A stretch of DNA of 64,000 nt, taken from Cytobacillus firmus DS1. Its GTDB lineage: Bacteria; Bacillota; Bacilli; Bacillales; Cytobacillaceae. The notes under the pieces were generated by a model. That model was not told the DNA's origin. It saw only the letters and a program-made list of their open reading frames with translations, and searched no databases. The translations under genes and the position numbers were made by a program. Of the stretch, positions 42,275 to 51,081 are shown piece by piece (positions within the stretch are counted from its first letter, which is position 1; each line of letters begins with the position of its first letter). The stretch spans positions 1 through 64,000 of the forward strand of contig NZ_APVL01000013.1 in NCBI RefSeq assembly GCF_000565285.1, given 5' to 3'.

Positions 42275-42841
42275 TCAATCCTCCTTATTCATTACAAGGT
42301 CATTATAAGTTTGGAAGGAAGCCGGAAATACAGGCTGCCCTTTTTTCATTAAAAACATGATGGTATTTTGGACAGCTTTTATTAAAGCCTGGTTCAAGTT
42401 CGTCCGTGCTAAATCACGCACTTCGTCAACTCCCGGAAAATGCCTACCAGGTTCAATATAATCTGCCAAATAAATGATCTTTTCAAGAAGTGCCATCCGC
42501 GGCCTCCCTGACGTATGATATCTTATTGCATCCAAAACCTCTTTATCATCGATTCCCGCTTCTCTCTCAGCCAAAAAAGCACCGACAGGAGCATGCCAAA
42601 GTTCACTATTGTAATTCAAAAGCTCGGCTGGCATACCTTCCTTAATGATAATTCCCCTCATTTCATCCTTAGGGCGAAACTTAGCATAATCATGAAAAAT
42701 GGCTGCCAATTCAGCTTTCTTACTATCAGCACCATATTTCTCTGCAAGTTTAATGGCTGTTTCCATCACTCCGACTGTATGAAGGTAGCGATGTTCAGTC
42801 AGCTGCTCCTTTACAATAGCAAGAGCTGTTTCACGATTCAT
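42275..42841 (-). CDS. yqeK: Bis(5'-nucleosyl)-tetraphosphatase YqeK (HD domain)
   Basis: A 188-residue HD-domain hydrolase. The metal site is H-R-Y-L-H-T and I-F-H-D-Y-A-K-F (about 16-21 and 50-57). YqeK enzymes cleave Ap4A symmetrically to two ADP, a stress-alarmone breakdown step. It overlaps nadD by 11 bases, as in other Firmicutes where nadD-yqeK-rsfS are coupled. The ATG at 42841 follows AGGAGAA. Confidence 0.94.
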   Translation of the reverse strand: MNRETALAIVKEQLTEHRYLHTVGVMETAIKLAEKYGADSKKAELAAIFHDYAKFRPKDEMRGIIIKEGMPAELLNYNSELWHAPVGAFLAEREAGIDDKEVLDAIRYHTSGRPRMALLEKIIYLADYIEPGRHFPGVDEVRDLARTNLNQALIKAVQNTIMFLMKKGQPVFPASFQTYNDLVMNKED

Positions 42842-43400
42842 ATAAATGATTCTCCTTTATATAACTCCTTATAGCATCCGGTACCAGATAGCGAATAGTA
42901 CGGCTTTCCTTTACACGGCTTCTGATCATACTTGAGGAGATTCCCATTTCAGGAACGTCAGCATAAAGAATCGGATAGGGAGTCTGCAAATTGTAAGATG
43001 GCCGCCTTACTCCTATAAAGGTAATCAATTCAAGAAGTTTGTCAATGTTATGCCACTTGGGCAAATATTCAACCATGTCAGCTCCAATAATAAAATAAAA
43101 TTGCTTTTGAGGATAGTGTTCCTTCAAAATCCTGATCGTATCGTAGGTAAATGAAGGACCTTCCCGCTCCAGCTCGATCAGCTCCAATTTAAAGCCTGCA
43201 TGATTCTGCAATGCCAATTTAAGCATTTCTATTCGATCACTGCTGCTGACATTATCTGACCTCTTTTTATGGGGAGGCTCATGGTTCGGCATAAACCAGA
43301 CTTCATCCAAACCATGAGAAAACATTACCTCATTTGCAATAATGAGATGGCCTAAATGAGGCGGATTAAAGGTCCCTCCAAGTATGCCTACCTTTTCCAT
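42831..43400 (-). CDS. nadD: Nicotinate-nucleotide adenylyltransferase
   Basis: A 189-residue NadD that forms deamido-NAD from nicotinate mononucleotide and ATP. The nucleotidyltransferase motif [11 protein letters not shown] (residues 8-18) and the C-terminal I-S-S-S-M-I-R motif are present. It is essential for NAD synthesis. It overlaps yqeK and follows yhbY by about 38 bases in the yqeG operon. Confidence 0.97.
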   Translation of the reverse strand: MEKVGILGGTFNPPHLGHLIIANEVMFSHGLDEVWFMPNHEPPHKKRSDNVSSSDRIEMLKLALQNHAGFKLELIELEREGPSFTYDTIRILKEHYPQKQFYFIIGADMVEYLPKWHNIDKLLELITFIGVRRPSYNLQTPYPILYADVPEMGISSSMIRSRVKESRTIRYLVPDAIRSYIKENHLYES

Positions 43401-43438
43401 TTACTCTCCTCCATACATTCAGTTTTAGCCCTGGAAGC

Positions 43439-43729
43439 TTACGGCAAGTTGATTTGTTTGTTTTCTTTCGATTCTTTGTATAAAACAATTATATTTCCTA
43501 TGATTTGTACAACATCTGCCTTGGCGCCTTCTGACAGCTGCTGTGCCACCGTATCCCTGTCTTCTTCACAGTTTTGAAGGACTGAAACCTTTAATAATTC
43601 ACGGGCTTCCAGTGCTTCTCCTACTTGTTTAATCATATTTTCATTTACCCCGCCCTTTCCTACTTGGAAAATCGGGTTTAAATGATGGGCATTTGATCGT
43701 AAGAAACGTTTTTGCTTTCCTGTTAGCAT
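43439..43729 (-). CDS. yhbY: Ribosome assembly RNA-binding protein YhbY
   Basis: A 96-residue single CRM-domain protein (YqeI/YhbY). It starts M-L-T-G-K-Q-K-R-F-L-R and has the GxxG RNA-binding loop in Q-V-G-K-G-G-V-N. It associates with pre-50S particles in other bacteria. It overlaps aroE by 7 bases and precedes nadD. Confidence 0.95.
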   Translation of the reverse strand: MLTGKQKRFLRSNAHHLNPIFQVGKGGVNENMIKQVGEALEARELLKVSVLQNCEEDRDTVAQQLSEGAKADVVQIIGNIIVLYKESKENKQINLP

Positions 43730-44562
43730 GATAATCCTCCCAGCTGATTTAAAACTTTTTGTCTCATTCTTTCAATGTCGGGTCGGATGCCAGTCCACAT
43801 TTCAAAAGCAAGGGCACCCTGATATACAAACATATCAATACCATTCTGAATACCCGCACCCTTTACGGCAGCATCCTTCAAAAGCCTTGTTTGCAGCGGA
43901 TTATATATAATATCACTGACAAAGGCTCCAGGCTTAATCTTATGTACTGAAAGCGGGCTCTGGTCAATTTCCGGATGCATCCCGATGGATGTAGTCTGAA
44001 CAATTAAATCGTATGTTTCCAAGCTCTCCTCTGCCTCCTGTCGGTTCAGCACCCGCGCAGGAACCTCAAATGGGCAATCATTCATAATCTGTTCTGCCCT
44101 TTGTGGAGTCCGATTGCAAATATCCAGAAGCTCCGGACCTTCTTTAGCAATTGTAAAATAAATGGCTCTCGCAGCTCCGCCTGCCCCCACTATCAGCACC
44201 CTTTTGCCATTAATTGATTGTTTTTGATTCAGCAGGCCTTTTACAAAACCGCTTCCATCCGTGTTATAGCCTATTAGCTTACCATCCTGATTGATCACTG
44301 TATTAACTGCCCCAATTGCCTCTGCCAGAGGATCCAGTTCATCTAAAAGAGGGATGATTGCCTCCTTATGGGGTACAGTAACATTATATCCCGCAATGCC
44401 GATTGCCCTGAACCCTTTAATAGCGTCCGGCAGATTCTCCCTGGATATATGGAATGGCTGATAATGTGCATCAATACTGAAAATCTTAATTAAATCATTG
44501 TGCATAGCGGGGGACATTGAATGGGAAATGGGATCCCCAATCACTCCAAACAGCTTTTTCAA
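43723..44562 (-). CDS. aroE: Shikimate dehydrogenase (NADP+)
   Basis: A 279-residue AroE that reduces 3-dehydroshikimate to shikimate for aromatic amino acid synthesis. Shikimate-binding S-M-S-P-A-M-H-N (about 14-21), the Y-N-V-T-V-P-H-K catalytic lysine motif and the Rossmann G-A-G-G-A-A-R-A are present. The TTG at 44562 follows GAGGAT. Between aroE and yqeH lies a short stretch resembling the AAAAGCG repeat terminus. Confidence 0.96.
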   Translation of the reverse strand: MKKLFGVIGDPISHSMSPAMHNDLIKIFSIDAHYQPFHISRENLPDAIKGFRAIGIAGYNVTVPHKEAIIPLLDELDPLAEAIGAVNTVINQDGKLIGYNTDGSGFVKGLLNQKQSINGKRVLIVGAGGAARAIYFTIAKEGPELLDICNRTPQRAEQIMNDCPFEVPARVLNRQEAEESLETYDLIVQTTSIGMHPEIDQSPLSVHKIKPGAFVSDIIYNPLQTRLLKDAAVKGAGIQNGIDMFVYQGALAFEMWTGIRPDIERMRQKVLNQLGGLSC

Positions 44563-44609
44563 AAATCCTCACCCCTTTTGAAAAGCGTAAGCAAATCCAA
44601 GTACACAGC

Positions 44610-45716
44610 CTAAATTAATGACTTCCTTATCATAGCATGGACACCTTTAGGAACATATGCAGCTACTTTTGCTCCACCATCATTTACCGTAATCCAGCCA
44701 AGTCCTGAAAATACTATATCTGTTTTCGGTTCTTTAATTGTGAATTCATGTTTCACAAGCTCCGGGAAGGTTTCCATCTGTTCTTTTCTTGGCGGTGTAA
44801 GCATCTCTCCCGCATGATTTTCATATAGCTCATCCGCCTTTTCTGTTTTGGTGCGGTGAATAGTTAATTCATTAGAGAAATGGCATACAAACGAACGCCG
44901 GCCGCCTGCAATGTAATCAAACCTTGCCAATCCGCCAAAAAACAGAGTCTGCTCTTCATTCAACTGGTAAACCTTTGGCTTAATCTCCTTTTTAGGTGTT
45001 ATCACCTTTAAATCCCTTTTATCTACATAATGGGCCATCTGATGATGGTTTATTATACCTGGAGTATCCACCAAAGCCTTTCCGTCAGATAGAGGTATCT
45101 CGATAATATCAAGAGTCGTCCCAGGGAAGTGGGAAGTAGTGATGACATCGCCCTCACCTGTTACTTCCTTTAATATGCGATTGATAAAAGTGGATTTACC
45201 CACATTAGTGCATCCTACTACATAAACGTCTTTTCCATCCCGATAATGATCAATGGCTGCTGCAATTTCATTAATGGAGTACCCTTTTGCAGCACTTGCC
45301 AGATAAACTTCTTCCGGTTTCAGCCCCAGCTGTTTTGATTCCTGCTTCATCCAGTTAATCAGCTTATTAGTCTTCACGGACTTTGGAAGCAGGTCAACTT
45401 TGTTTCCGACCAGCAGGATTTTATTGCTGCCCACAAAACGATGAAGCCCTGGAAGCCAGCTGCCGTTAAAATCAAAAATGTCCACAATCTTCACAATAAG
45501 TGCATCACTTTGTCCAATTTCATTCAGGATCTTCAGAAAATCATCATCTGTCAAGCTTACATCCTGAACTTCATTATAATGCTTCAGCCTGAAACAGCGC
45601 TGGCAAATAATCGTTTCCTTCTGCAGAGCTGATTGAGGAGCATAACCCAACTCATCAGGATTGTCTGCCTGCACTTTCACTCCACAGCCTACGCAAACAA
45701 ATTGTTCTTCACTCAC
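44610..45716 (-). CDS. yqeH: Ribosome biogenesis GTPase YqeH
   Basis: A 368-residue circularly permuted GTPase for 30S assembly. An N-terminal treble-clef zinc finger (C-V-G-C-G and C-Q-R-C-F, about residues 8-41) is followed by G4 (V-G-N-K-V-D), then G1 (G-C-T-N-V-G-K-S-T-F) and G3 (D-T-P-G), the permuted order. A C-terminal TRAP-like domain follows. The GTG at 45716 follows GGGAGGATTAAAAA from the end of yqeG, four bases away. Confidence 0.96.
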   Translation of the reverse strand: MSEEQFVCVGCGVKVQADNPDELGYAPQSALQKETIICQRCFRLKHYNEVQDVSLTDDDFLKILNEIGQSDALIVKIVDIFDFNGSWLPGLHRFVGSNKILLVGNKVDLLPKSVKTNKLINWMKQESKQLGLKPEEVYLASAAKGYSINEIAAAIDHYRDGKDVYVVGCTNVGKSTFINRILKEVTGEGDVITTSHFPGTTLDIIEIPLSDGKALVDTPGIINHHQMAHYVDKRDLKVITPKKEIKPKVYQLNEEQTLFFGGLARFDYIAGGRRSFVCHFSNELTIHRTKTEKADELYENHAGEMLTPPRKEQMETFPELVKHEFTIKEPKTDIVFSGLGWITVNDGGAKVAAYVPKGVHAMIRKSLI

Positions 45717-45719
45717 TTT

Positions 45720-46235
45720 TTAATCCTCCCACTGAATCATTCCTTTTTTTCTGAACCAATTTAAAATCCGCCTTTCCACCAGACGGTTAAATTTTGTAAC
45801 AAATCCGTCCGTTTGGGCTACAGGTACGACCAAAATAGTGTGGAAACCGTTTCTGTTTCCTCCCAGCACGTCAGTCAGCAATTGGTCTCCAATCACCACT
45901 GTTTCTTCTTTTCTCAGCCCCATTTCAGTTAGAGCTCTTCGGAAGGCCCTGCCCATTGGCTTTCTAGCCTGATAAATGAATGGAATATCAAGGGGGTCGG
46001 AAAAAGCCTTAACACGATTTTCATTATTATTAGACACAATGGTAACCTTGATGTTGCTTTGCTTCATTTCTTCAAACCAGCTAATCAGCTTCGGTGTTGC
46101 ATTCGGCCTGTCCCATTCGACTAGAGTATTATCCAGGTCCGTGATTATCCCTTTAACTCCCTTTTCCTGTAAACTGTGTGGAGTTATTTCAAATATACTT
46201 TTAACATGCTGATTAGGCAAAAAATGCTTTAACAC
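45720..46235 (-). CDS. yqeG: YqeG family HAD-IIIA phosphatase
   Basis: A 171-residue HAD-superfamily phosphatase. Motif I is T-D-L-D-N-T-L-V-E-W (about 33-42), motif II is V-S-N-N and the third is G-D-Q-L-L-T-D-V. It is related to phosphatidylglycerophosphate phosphatases, but its substrate is not shown by sequence. The GTG at 46235 follows GAGGTG. It is the first gene of the operon running to yqeM, with its promoter in the 46236-46500 region shared with sda. Confidence 0.92.
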   Translation of the reverse strand: MLKHFLPNQHVKSIFEITPHSLQEKGVKGIITDLDNTLVEWDRPNATPKLISWFEEMKQSNIKVTIVSNNNENRVKAFSDPLDIPFIYQARKPMGRAFRRALTEMGLRKEETVVIGDQLLTDVLGGNRNGFHTILVVPVAQTDGFVTKFNRLVERRILNWFRKKGMIQWED

Positions 46236-46507
46236 TATATTTACACCTCAATCATTTATTCATATTGTCCGGCAATATTGCTTCTAATGCCCTCAAGTAA
46301 TTTCACCAGATAAAACACCGATTTCATCATACCCAATTTCATCCGTTCTTTCAAAATAAAGAATGGCGGATACAATCTGGCCGTTCTATTTTATACGATT
46401 CCACAAAATGGGGAAAGACACTCAAAACTCAGTAAATTTCCACGGAATAGTTGTTATTTTCCCTTAAAATAAAAATTTTTCGACAAAAACCAACTGCTCC
46501 TCACACC

Positions 46508-46606
46508 TGTGGATAACTTTATGCACATAATCCAATATGATTTTAATACTTTTTCCCTTTTTATAAACAAAATAATCACAGGTTATCCACGGTTCCCTGT
46601 GGATAA
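46508..46606. promoter_or_regulatory. DnaA box cluster upstream of sda
   Basis: Four 9-mers match the DnaA box: TGTGGATAA at 46508-46516 (perfect, reverse), TTATGCACA at 46519-46527, TTATCCACG at 46583-46591 (one mismatch) and TGTGGATAA at 46598-46606 (perfect, reverse). The last is about 10 bases before the candidate sda -35. In B. subtilis DnaA binds the yqeG-sda region and activates sda when replication initiates or stalls. Confidence 0.92.
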
Positions 46607-46614
46607 GAGAACAG

Positions 46615-46643
46615 TTGTTCTAATCGTTTTAATTTGCTAGAGT
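46615..46643 (+). promoter_or_regulatory. Candidate SigA promoter of sda
   Basis: TTGTTC (46615-46620), 17 bases, TAGAGT (46638-46643). The weak -10 fits a promoter that needs DnaA as activator. Confidence 0.45.
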
Positions 46644-46728
46644 AAGGGTACAACATAAAATCTTACATTATATGTATAAAATAATTCTTTTAGAACTGAA
46701 ATATCAAGGACCTGGAGGTGGGACAGGA

Positions 46729-46869
46729 ATGCGCAAACTGTCAGATGAATTATTAATCGAATCCTATTATAAAGCAAAGGAACTGCAGCTTAGCAAAGAC
46801 TTCATCCGTTTAATTGAAACAGAAATCCACCGTCGTTCACTATCAAACAGAATAAAAGTTACATCCTAA
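46729..46869 (+). CDS. sda: Sporulation histidine kinase inhibitor Sda
   Basis: A 46-residue antiparallel helical hairpin protein ([16 protein letters not shown]). Sda binds the dimerisation domain of KinA and blocks phosphorelay entry, so cells do not sporulate during replication or DNA damage. The ATG at 46729 follows GGAGGTGGG; the 19 upstream in-frame codons are leader. Upstream DnaA boxes couple its expression to replication initiation. It ends before a strong terminator. Confidence 0.95.
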   Translation: MRKLSDELLIESYYKAKELQLSKDFIRLIETEIHRRSLSNRIKVTS

Positions 46870-46877
46870 AAATGGAC

Positions 46878-46902
46878 AAGCCCTGAATAGGGCTTTTTTT
46901 AT
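46878..46902 (+). terminator. Intrinsic terminator of sda
   Basis: Stem AGCCCT/AGGGCT (46879-46894) followed by seven or more Ts. The reverse direction also has a T-rich flank and may serve psd. Confidence 0.85.
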
Positions 46903-46940
46903 TCTCCATATTTATTACCCGAAACAAATGCTCTGCACAT

Positions 46941-47717
46941 TCACATCAGGGTTCCAATCCGCTCCCCTACTTTAATGTGGGCAGGAGTCTTAATTGATTT
47001 TTCCAGCTGGAATTTACCTTTCTCAAACAGGAGAATAACAGTAGAGCCAAAAGTAAAATAGGCCATTTCCTTTCCTTTTTCAAGCTGGTCCCCTTCATGG
47101 GTAAGTTCAATGGAATTTACAAACATAGCACCAACCTTCACAATAGCAATTGCAGCATCACCATGCCTTACTTCAGTTATGCTCCGGAAATTTTTAGAAA
47201 GAGTTTCTCTTCCATATTTTAAACCCCATTTGTTAACCGGAAAAGATTTTAACCCCAGAATCCATTGATCTGCTACTTTCCCAGTGACCGGACTGTGTAT
47301 CCTGTGATAGTGACTCGGACTTAAATAAAAGATCATGTAAGTCCCGCCTGCATATTTCCCTGCTTTATTAGCACCCAGCATCTCAGAGATGGAATAGTTC
47401 TTCCCTTTTACTGTAATAATACGATCCTCCCGGATATCCCCAATATCTTCGATTACAGCATCTACAGGACTTACCGCCGAATCAGGGCTAGCATCCGTAA
47501 CTCTTGCACCTTCCTTAAGCCTTCTAATGAAAAACTCATGAAGTGTTGGATATTCATGCAGTTTTTTTTCCATTTCACTTTCATTAATATTATAAATTCT
47601 TGAAAATGACGGAATGACCCTCCTGCTTAAATTTGATTGTGCAAATTTCTGAAGTATACCGGATGTCCATCTTCCATTTGTCAGTTCAATCAGCAGGCGA
47701 TATACAGGTTTTAACAA
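46941..47717 (-). CDS. psd: Phosphatidylserine decarboxylase proenzyme
   Basis: A 258-residue Psd that makes phosphatidylethanolamine. It is a proenzyme that cuts itself at the serine of F-G-S-T (near residue 228) to form the pyruvoyl group; the V-S-P-V-D-A (Asp) and Y-H-R-I-H-S-P-V (His) triad residues are present. The TTG start follows AGGGGG. It is divergent from pssA, the enzyme making its substrate, with about 265 bases between. Confidence 0.95.
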   Translation of the reverse strand: MLKPVYRLLIELTNGRWTSGILQKFAQSNLSRRVIPSFSRIYNINESEMEKKLHEYPTLHEFFIRRLKEGARVTDASPDSAVSPVDAVIEDIGDIREDRIITVKGKNYSISEMLGANKAGKYAGGTYMIFYLSPSHYHRIHSPVTGKVADQWILGLKSFPVNKWGLKYGRETLSKNFRSITEVRHGDAAIAIVKVGAMFVNSIELTHEGDQLEKGKEMAYFTFGSTVILLFEKGKFQLEKSIKTPAHIKVGERIGTLM

Positions 47718-47982
47718 AGGAAATGCCCCCTAACTAAATATGTTCTCTACGAACAGGCATAAAAAGCATAGAATAAAATATTATTATATAACATATAAAA
47801 CTAAGTTTGCCATAGACTTCCTCTGATTTGGCGCTTTTTTTATTATTGGCTTCAATGAATTTACGGATTACTTCTATTTCTATCCTTCCCGGTAGTTCCC
47901 AATAGCCAGAAAACATCAACACTGTTATAAAAACTTACTAACGTCTGCAAGCTGTGATTCCCCCGTGCAAGGAGTGTTTATT

Positions 47983-48522
47983 ATGTTTTTTCAGGTTGTT
48001 CTTGATTTAACCATTAAGAAGCTAAAGACACAGACAGCCAATATCCTAACTCTGTCTAACCTGTTCTTAGGGTGCTTTGCTATTTTATTTTCTATTAACG
48101 ACAATTTAAAATTGAGTGTGCTGCTGATCTTTATCGCAGCACTAGCTGACCGATTCGATGGGGTGGCGGCAAGAAAAATGAATATTGAATCGGATTTAGG
48201 AAAGCAGCTGGATTCAATGAGTGATATAATTTCGTTTGGAGTTGCACCTGCACTGCTCCTATACACGGGAGTACTTTATGAATTCGGGGCACCCGGCGCC
48301 TTCCTGACTGCTTTATATATAGGATGTGGAGCTTTGCGGCTTGCCCGTTTTAACATTAGTGAGAATAACGGCTATTTTACCGGGCTGCCAATAACAGCTT
48401 CCGGCTGCCTCGCCACTTTATGCTTTCTGGCAGTTCCGTATTGGCCATCACCTATATTCCTTTTCATAATGCTGATACTTTCAATTTTAATGATAAGCCC
48501 TTTCAGGCTGAAAAAAATGTAA
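47983..48522 (+). CDS. pssA: CDP-diacylglycerol--serine O-phosphatidyltransferase
   Basis: A 179-residue membrane enzyme of the CDP-alcohol phosphotransferase family making phosphatidylserine. The signature D-x2-D-G-x2-A-R-x8-G-x3-D-x3-D is complete in the segment starting D-R-F-D-G-V-A-A-R-K (about residues 56-80). Five or six hydrophobic segments are seen. The ATG at 47983 follows AAGGAG; the GTG at 47965 lies upstream of that ribosome binding site. With divergent psd it completes the route to phosphatidylethanolamine. Confidence 0.95.
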   Translation: MFFQVVLDLTIKKLKTQTANILTLSNLFLGCFAILFSINDNLKLSVLLIFIAALADRFDGVAARKMNIESDLGKQLDSMSDIISFGVAPALLLYTGVLYEFGAPGAFLTALYIGCGALRLARFNISENNGYFTGLPITASGCLATLCFLAVPYWPSPIFLFIMLILSILMISPFRLKKM

Positions 48523-48558
48523 AAAAGCCGTGCTCAATATAAGAGCGCGGCTTCCATT
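48523..48558. terminator. Bidirectional terminator between pssA and the M3 peptidase gene
   Basis: 10-bp stem AGCCGTGCTC/GAGCGCGGCT with one G-T pair (48526-48552), with a run of A before and T-rich sequence after. Confidence 0.85.
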
Positions 48559-48559
48559 T

Positions 48560-50359
48560 TTATTTATCTTCTGTTAATGCCAGGAACTCTTCCACATCGT
48601 CCATGCATAATTGAACGGCGCTTTCCCAGAACTCAGGTTTTGTTAAATCTGCATTTAAATGCTTCATCGCTAAATCTTCGACTGTCATCGATGCTGTATC
48701 CTTTAATAAAGCTATATATTTTTCTTCATACCCTTTCCCTTCTTTTAGTGCCTGTGCATAGATTCCAAGCGAGAATAAGTACCCAAAAGTATATGGGAAA
48801 TTATAGAATGGCACGCCAGTAATAAAGAAATGGAGTTTTGAAGCCCAAAAGGATGGATGATATTCACCAAGTGCGTCGCCATAAGCCTCTCTTTGGGCTT
48901 CTGCCATGATGTCATTCAGACGGTCGGCACTCACATTTCCCTGTTTTCTTTCTTCATAGAATCTTGTTTCAAACAGGAATCGCGCATGGATATTCATTAG
49001 CAGTGCAACAGACCTTTGTACTTTATCTTCTAAAAGTGCCAGTTTCTCTTCTTCTGACCCTGCATTTTTCACTGCTGCATCAGAGACGATCATTTCTGCA
49101 AAAGTAGAAGCCGTCTCAGCCACATTCATGGCATAATTTCGATTAAGCAAATGAAGATCTCTCATTGCATATATATGAAATCCATGCCCGAGTTCATGTG
49201 CCAGGGTGGAAACATTGGATGGTGTCCCTGAGTATGTCATAAAGATTCTGGATTGGCTGTCTTCAGGGAAATAAGTATGAAAACCGCCTGGCGCCTTTCC
49301 GGGACGGTCCTCTGCTTCAATCCACTTTTCTTCAAAGGCTTTTTTAGAAAAGGAGGTCATTTCTTCTCCGAAGTGAGCAAACTGTTCAAGGATAAATTCT
49401 GCACCCTCCTGATAGGTTAACTTCGTTTCTGACGCGGAGAGCGGCGCATCCAGGTCATACCAGCTTAATTTTTCTAAACCTAAAAGCTTTGCCTTTCTCT
49501 CCAGATATTTAACAAGAGGCGCTTTATTTCGGGAAATTACCTCCCACATTGTTTCCAGGGTTTCTTTTTTCATTCTGTTTAAGTCCAGCGGTTCCTTTAG
49601 AAAGTCATTCCATCCTCTTAATTTATATACATTTAATCTAAAGCCGGCTAAGTGATTAAGGGTCTTGGATAAGTAGTCAGACTGGCTGTTCCATGATTTT
49701 TCCCAATTATCAAAAACTTCCTTGCGCAGCTTTCTGTCAGGACTTGAAAACTTATTGGCAGCCTGTCCAACTGAAAGCTGTTTCATCTCCCCATTTTCAG
49801 TGCATGGAATCTTTATGTTTCCTACTATTACGTCATACATCTGGCCCCATCCATGGTAACCATCAACTGCAAGAGCATTAATGACAGTCTCTTCCTCCTG
49901 CGAAAGTTTTTCTGAGGCTTTTTCGCGGCGTTCGCTTAATACAAATGAGAGTTCATTTAAATCCTGATTATTTATTATCTGCTCCCATGCACCGTGATCT
50001 AAACTTGCCAGCTTCTGATCAAATACAGTTAAAGCGTTTTGAAAACCCGCACTCAATTCCGTAGTTGCCCCTCTAAGGTCTTTCGCTTTTTTATCTTCGG
50101 TATTTTGAGCCTGAAGACAACTGACAAAAGCTCCTGCCTGGCGCACTTTTCTTGCCGTCTGCTGAAACAGCTCAATAATTTTACTTATTTCAGCGGCATC
50201 CGCATCTGAGTTAGAAGGCTCCCAATTATGGATTAGATTAGAAAATGAATCAATATGTTTTCTTGTTTCCTGTAAATGCTGTTTAAATTCAGCTGAGTCG
50301 CTTCCATCCTTAAAAAAAACATCTAAATCCCATACTGACGAATATGCTGCTGCAGTCAT
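48560..50359 (-). CDS. M3 family oligoendopeptidase
   Basis: A 599-residue zinc metallopeptidase of family M3 (PepF-like). The active-site helix reads L-A-H-E-L-G-H-G-F-H (HExxH, about residue 388), with the third ligand downstream in N-V-A-E-T-A-S-T-F. It is soluble and cytoplasmic, and degrades peptides of several to about 20 residues. It forms its own transcript. I do not place it as the B. subtilis yjbG (pepF) orthologue with certainty, so no symbol is given. Confidence 0.92.
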   Translation of the reverse strand: MTAAAYSSVWDLDVFFKDGSDSAEFKQHLQETRKHIDSFSNLIHNWEPSNSDADAAEISKIIELFQQTARKVRQAGAFVSCLQAQNTEDKKAKDLRGATTELSAGFQNALTVFDQKLASLDHGAWEQIINNQDLNELSFVLSERREKASEKLSQEEETVINALAVDGYHGWGQMYDVIVGNIKIPCTENGEMKQLSVGQAANKFSSPDRKLRKEVFDNWEKSWNSQSDYLSKTLNHLAGFRLNVYKLRGWNDFLKEPLDLNRMKKETLETMWEVISRNKAPLVKYLERKAKLLGLEKLSWYDLDAPLSASETKLTYQEGAEFILEQFAHFGEEMTSFSKKAFEEKWIEAEDRPGKAPGGFHTYFPEDSQSRIFMTYSGTPSNVSTLAHELGHGFHIYAMRDLHLLNRNYAMNVAETASTFAEMIVSDAAVKNAGSEEEKLALLEDKVQRSVALLMNIHARFLFETRFYEERKQGNVSADRLNDIMAEAQREAYGDALGEYHPSFWASKLHFFITGVPFYNFPYTFGYLFSLGIYAQALKEGKGYEEKYIALLKDTASMTVEDLAMKHLNADLTKPEFWESAVQLCMDDVEEFLALTEDK

Positions 50360-50435
50360 ATAATCCCCCCATAAAAAGTTTCGGCTGCAGAAATATTATA
50401 CCTTGATTTTTCCGAAATTTCTATAAAATAGCACC

Positions 50436-50466
50436 TATAAAAGAAGCCCATATCCTAAGATATGAG
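50436..50466 (-). terminator. Intrinsic terminator after the YjcZ-like gene
   Basis: Stem GCTCATATC/GATATGGGC (50445-50466, one mismatch) followed by TTCTTTTAT on the minus strand. Confidence 0.65.
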
Positions 50467-50483
50467 CCAACTGCTGGTTATCG

Positions 50484-50636
50484 CTACCTGAAATAGCCGC
50501 CATAGTAAGCAAATCCCCCAAAAACAAGCAGCAGGATCAGCAGGACAACTGCGAGGGCCAGCCAGAAACCGCCTCCTCCATAATAACCGCATGGATAAGG
50601 AGGGGGAACAGGATAACCGCCATAACCATAAGGCAT
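50484..50636 (-). CDS. YjcZ-like small sporulation membrane protein
   Basis: A 50-residue ORF: a Gly/Tyr/Pro-rich head (M-P-Y-G-Y-G-G-Y-P-V-P-P-P-Y), a G-G-G-G-F-W turn, one very hydrophobic segment (about residues 25-41) and a G-G-F-A-Y-Y-G-G-Y tail. This resembles the YjcZ/sporulation small-protein family, usually expressed late in the mother cell. The ATG follows GGGAGGT. A CATA-TCT-TA sequence at 50675-50667 (minus strand) fits a SigK -10, although the -35 is unclear. Too small for many gene callers. Confidence 0.75.
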   Translation of the reverse strand: MPYGYGGYPVPPPYPCGYYGGGGFWLALAVVLLILLLVFGGFAYYGGYFR

Positions 50637-50739
50637 AACCAATTACCTCCCTTCGCCTTCTATTACTAAGATATGTAATAAATGGACAATCGCTTAGGCT
50701 TTTGTACTAAATCACGGTTAAAAACCGATGTTTTCTCAG

Positions 50740-50767
50740 CACCACTATTAGAATTGTTCATAGAATA
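50740..50767 (+). promoter_or_regulatory. Candidate SigK promoter of the zinc-finger microprotein
   Basis: CATA-GAA-TA (50759-50767) matches the SigK -10 CATAnnnTA; CACC (50740-50743) is an acceptable -35, 15 bases away. Confidence 0.4.
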
Positions 50768-50799
50768 TTCTAGAAGGAATTTTATGGGAGGAGTGTTAA

Positions 50800-50964
50800 A
50801 TGAAGATTATCTCAATCTGCAAGAAATGCAAAGGCACAGGCAGCATTACAGCATGTAAATTCATAAAGAAGCCCTGCCCAGCCTGTAAGGGAACAGGGAA
50901 AATGACAAAACACCTTTCTGAAATCAAGTATGAGGAACAAAATAAGTTTTTTCTTCACTCTTAG
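50800..50964 (+). CDS. Small zinc-finger-like protein with two CxxCxGxG motifs
   Basis: A 54-residue ORF with C-K-K-C-K-G-T-G (residues 7-14) and C-P-A-C-K-G-T-G (26-33), the repeat unit of the DnaJ zinc domain, followed by a charged tail. It has only two repeats and no J domain, so it should bind one zinc. The ATG follows GGGAGGAG. A terminator follows directly, so it is a single-gene transcript, perhaps under SigK. I do not recognise a named family; similar free-standing repeats occur in Bacillus small proteins such as YuxK-region or YvlB-like genes, but this is not certain. Confidence 0.72.
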   Translation: MKIISICKKCKGTGSITACKFIKKPCPACKGTGKMTKHLSEIKYEEQNKFFLHS

Positions 50965-50981
50965 CAGGGTGCATTTTTCTG

Positions 50982-51013
50982 AACCCTTCCACAGGCAAGG
51001 GTTTTTTATTTTA
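50982..51013 (+). terminator. Intrinsic terminator of the zinc-finger microprotein
   Basis: Stem AACCCTT/AAGGGTT (50982-51003) followed by TTTTTATTTT. Confidence 0.85.
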
Positions 51014-51081
51014 TGCTGAAATACTATATAATGACATCGATAATAATAACCATTGAAATGTTATGAATTGGAGTGAAACGA

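Larger units (their letters stand above)
46236..46728. other. yqeG-sda intergenic control region
   Basis: About 490 bases with no supported gene between divergent yqeG and sda. The yqeG-proximal half is AT-rich without a promoter I can place firmly. The sda-proximal half holds the DnaA box cluster and a candidate sda promoter, listed separately. Confidence 0.8.

Noticed and set aside
44575-44600. Short AAAAGCG-like stretch between aroE and yqeH as a fifth repeat copy
   Set aside because: Only about 15 bases resemble the repeat end; could be a remnant or chance.
47734-47922. 62-codon minus-strand ORF between psd and pssA with a C-terminal hydrophobic segment
   Set aside because: No ribosome binding site before the ATGs, no recognised similarity, and it fills the divergent promoter region of psd and pssA. 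It could be a small protein but evidence is too thin.
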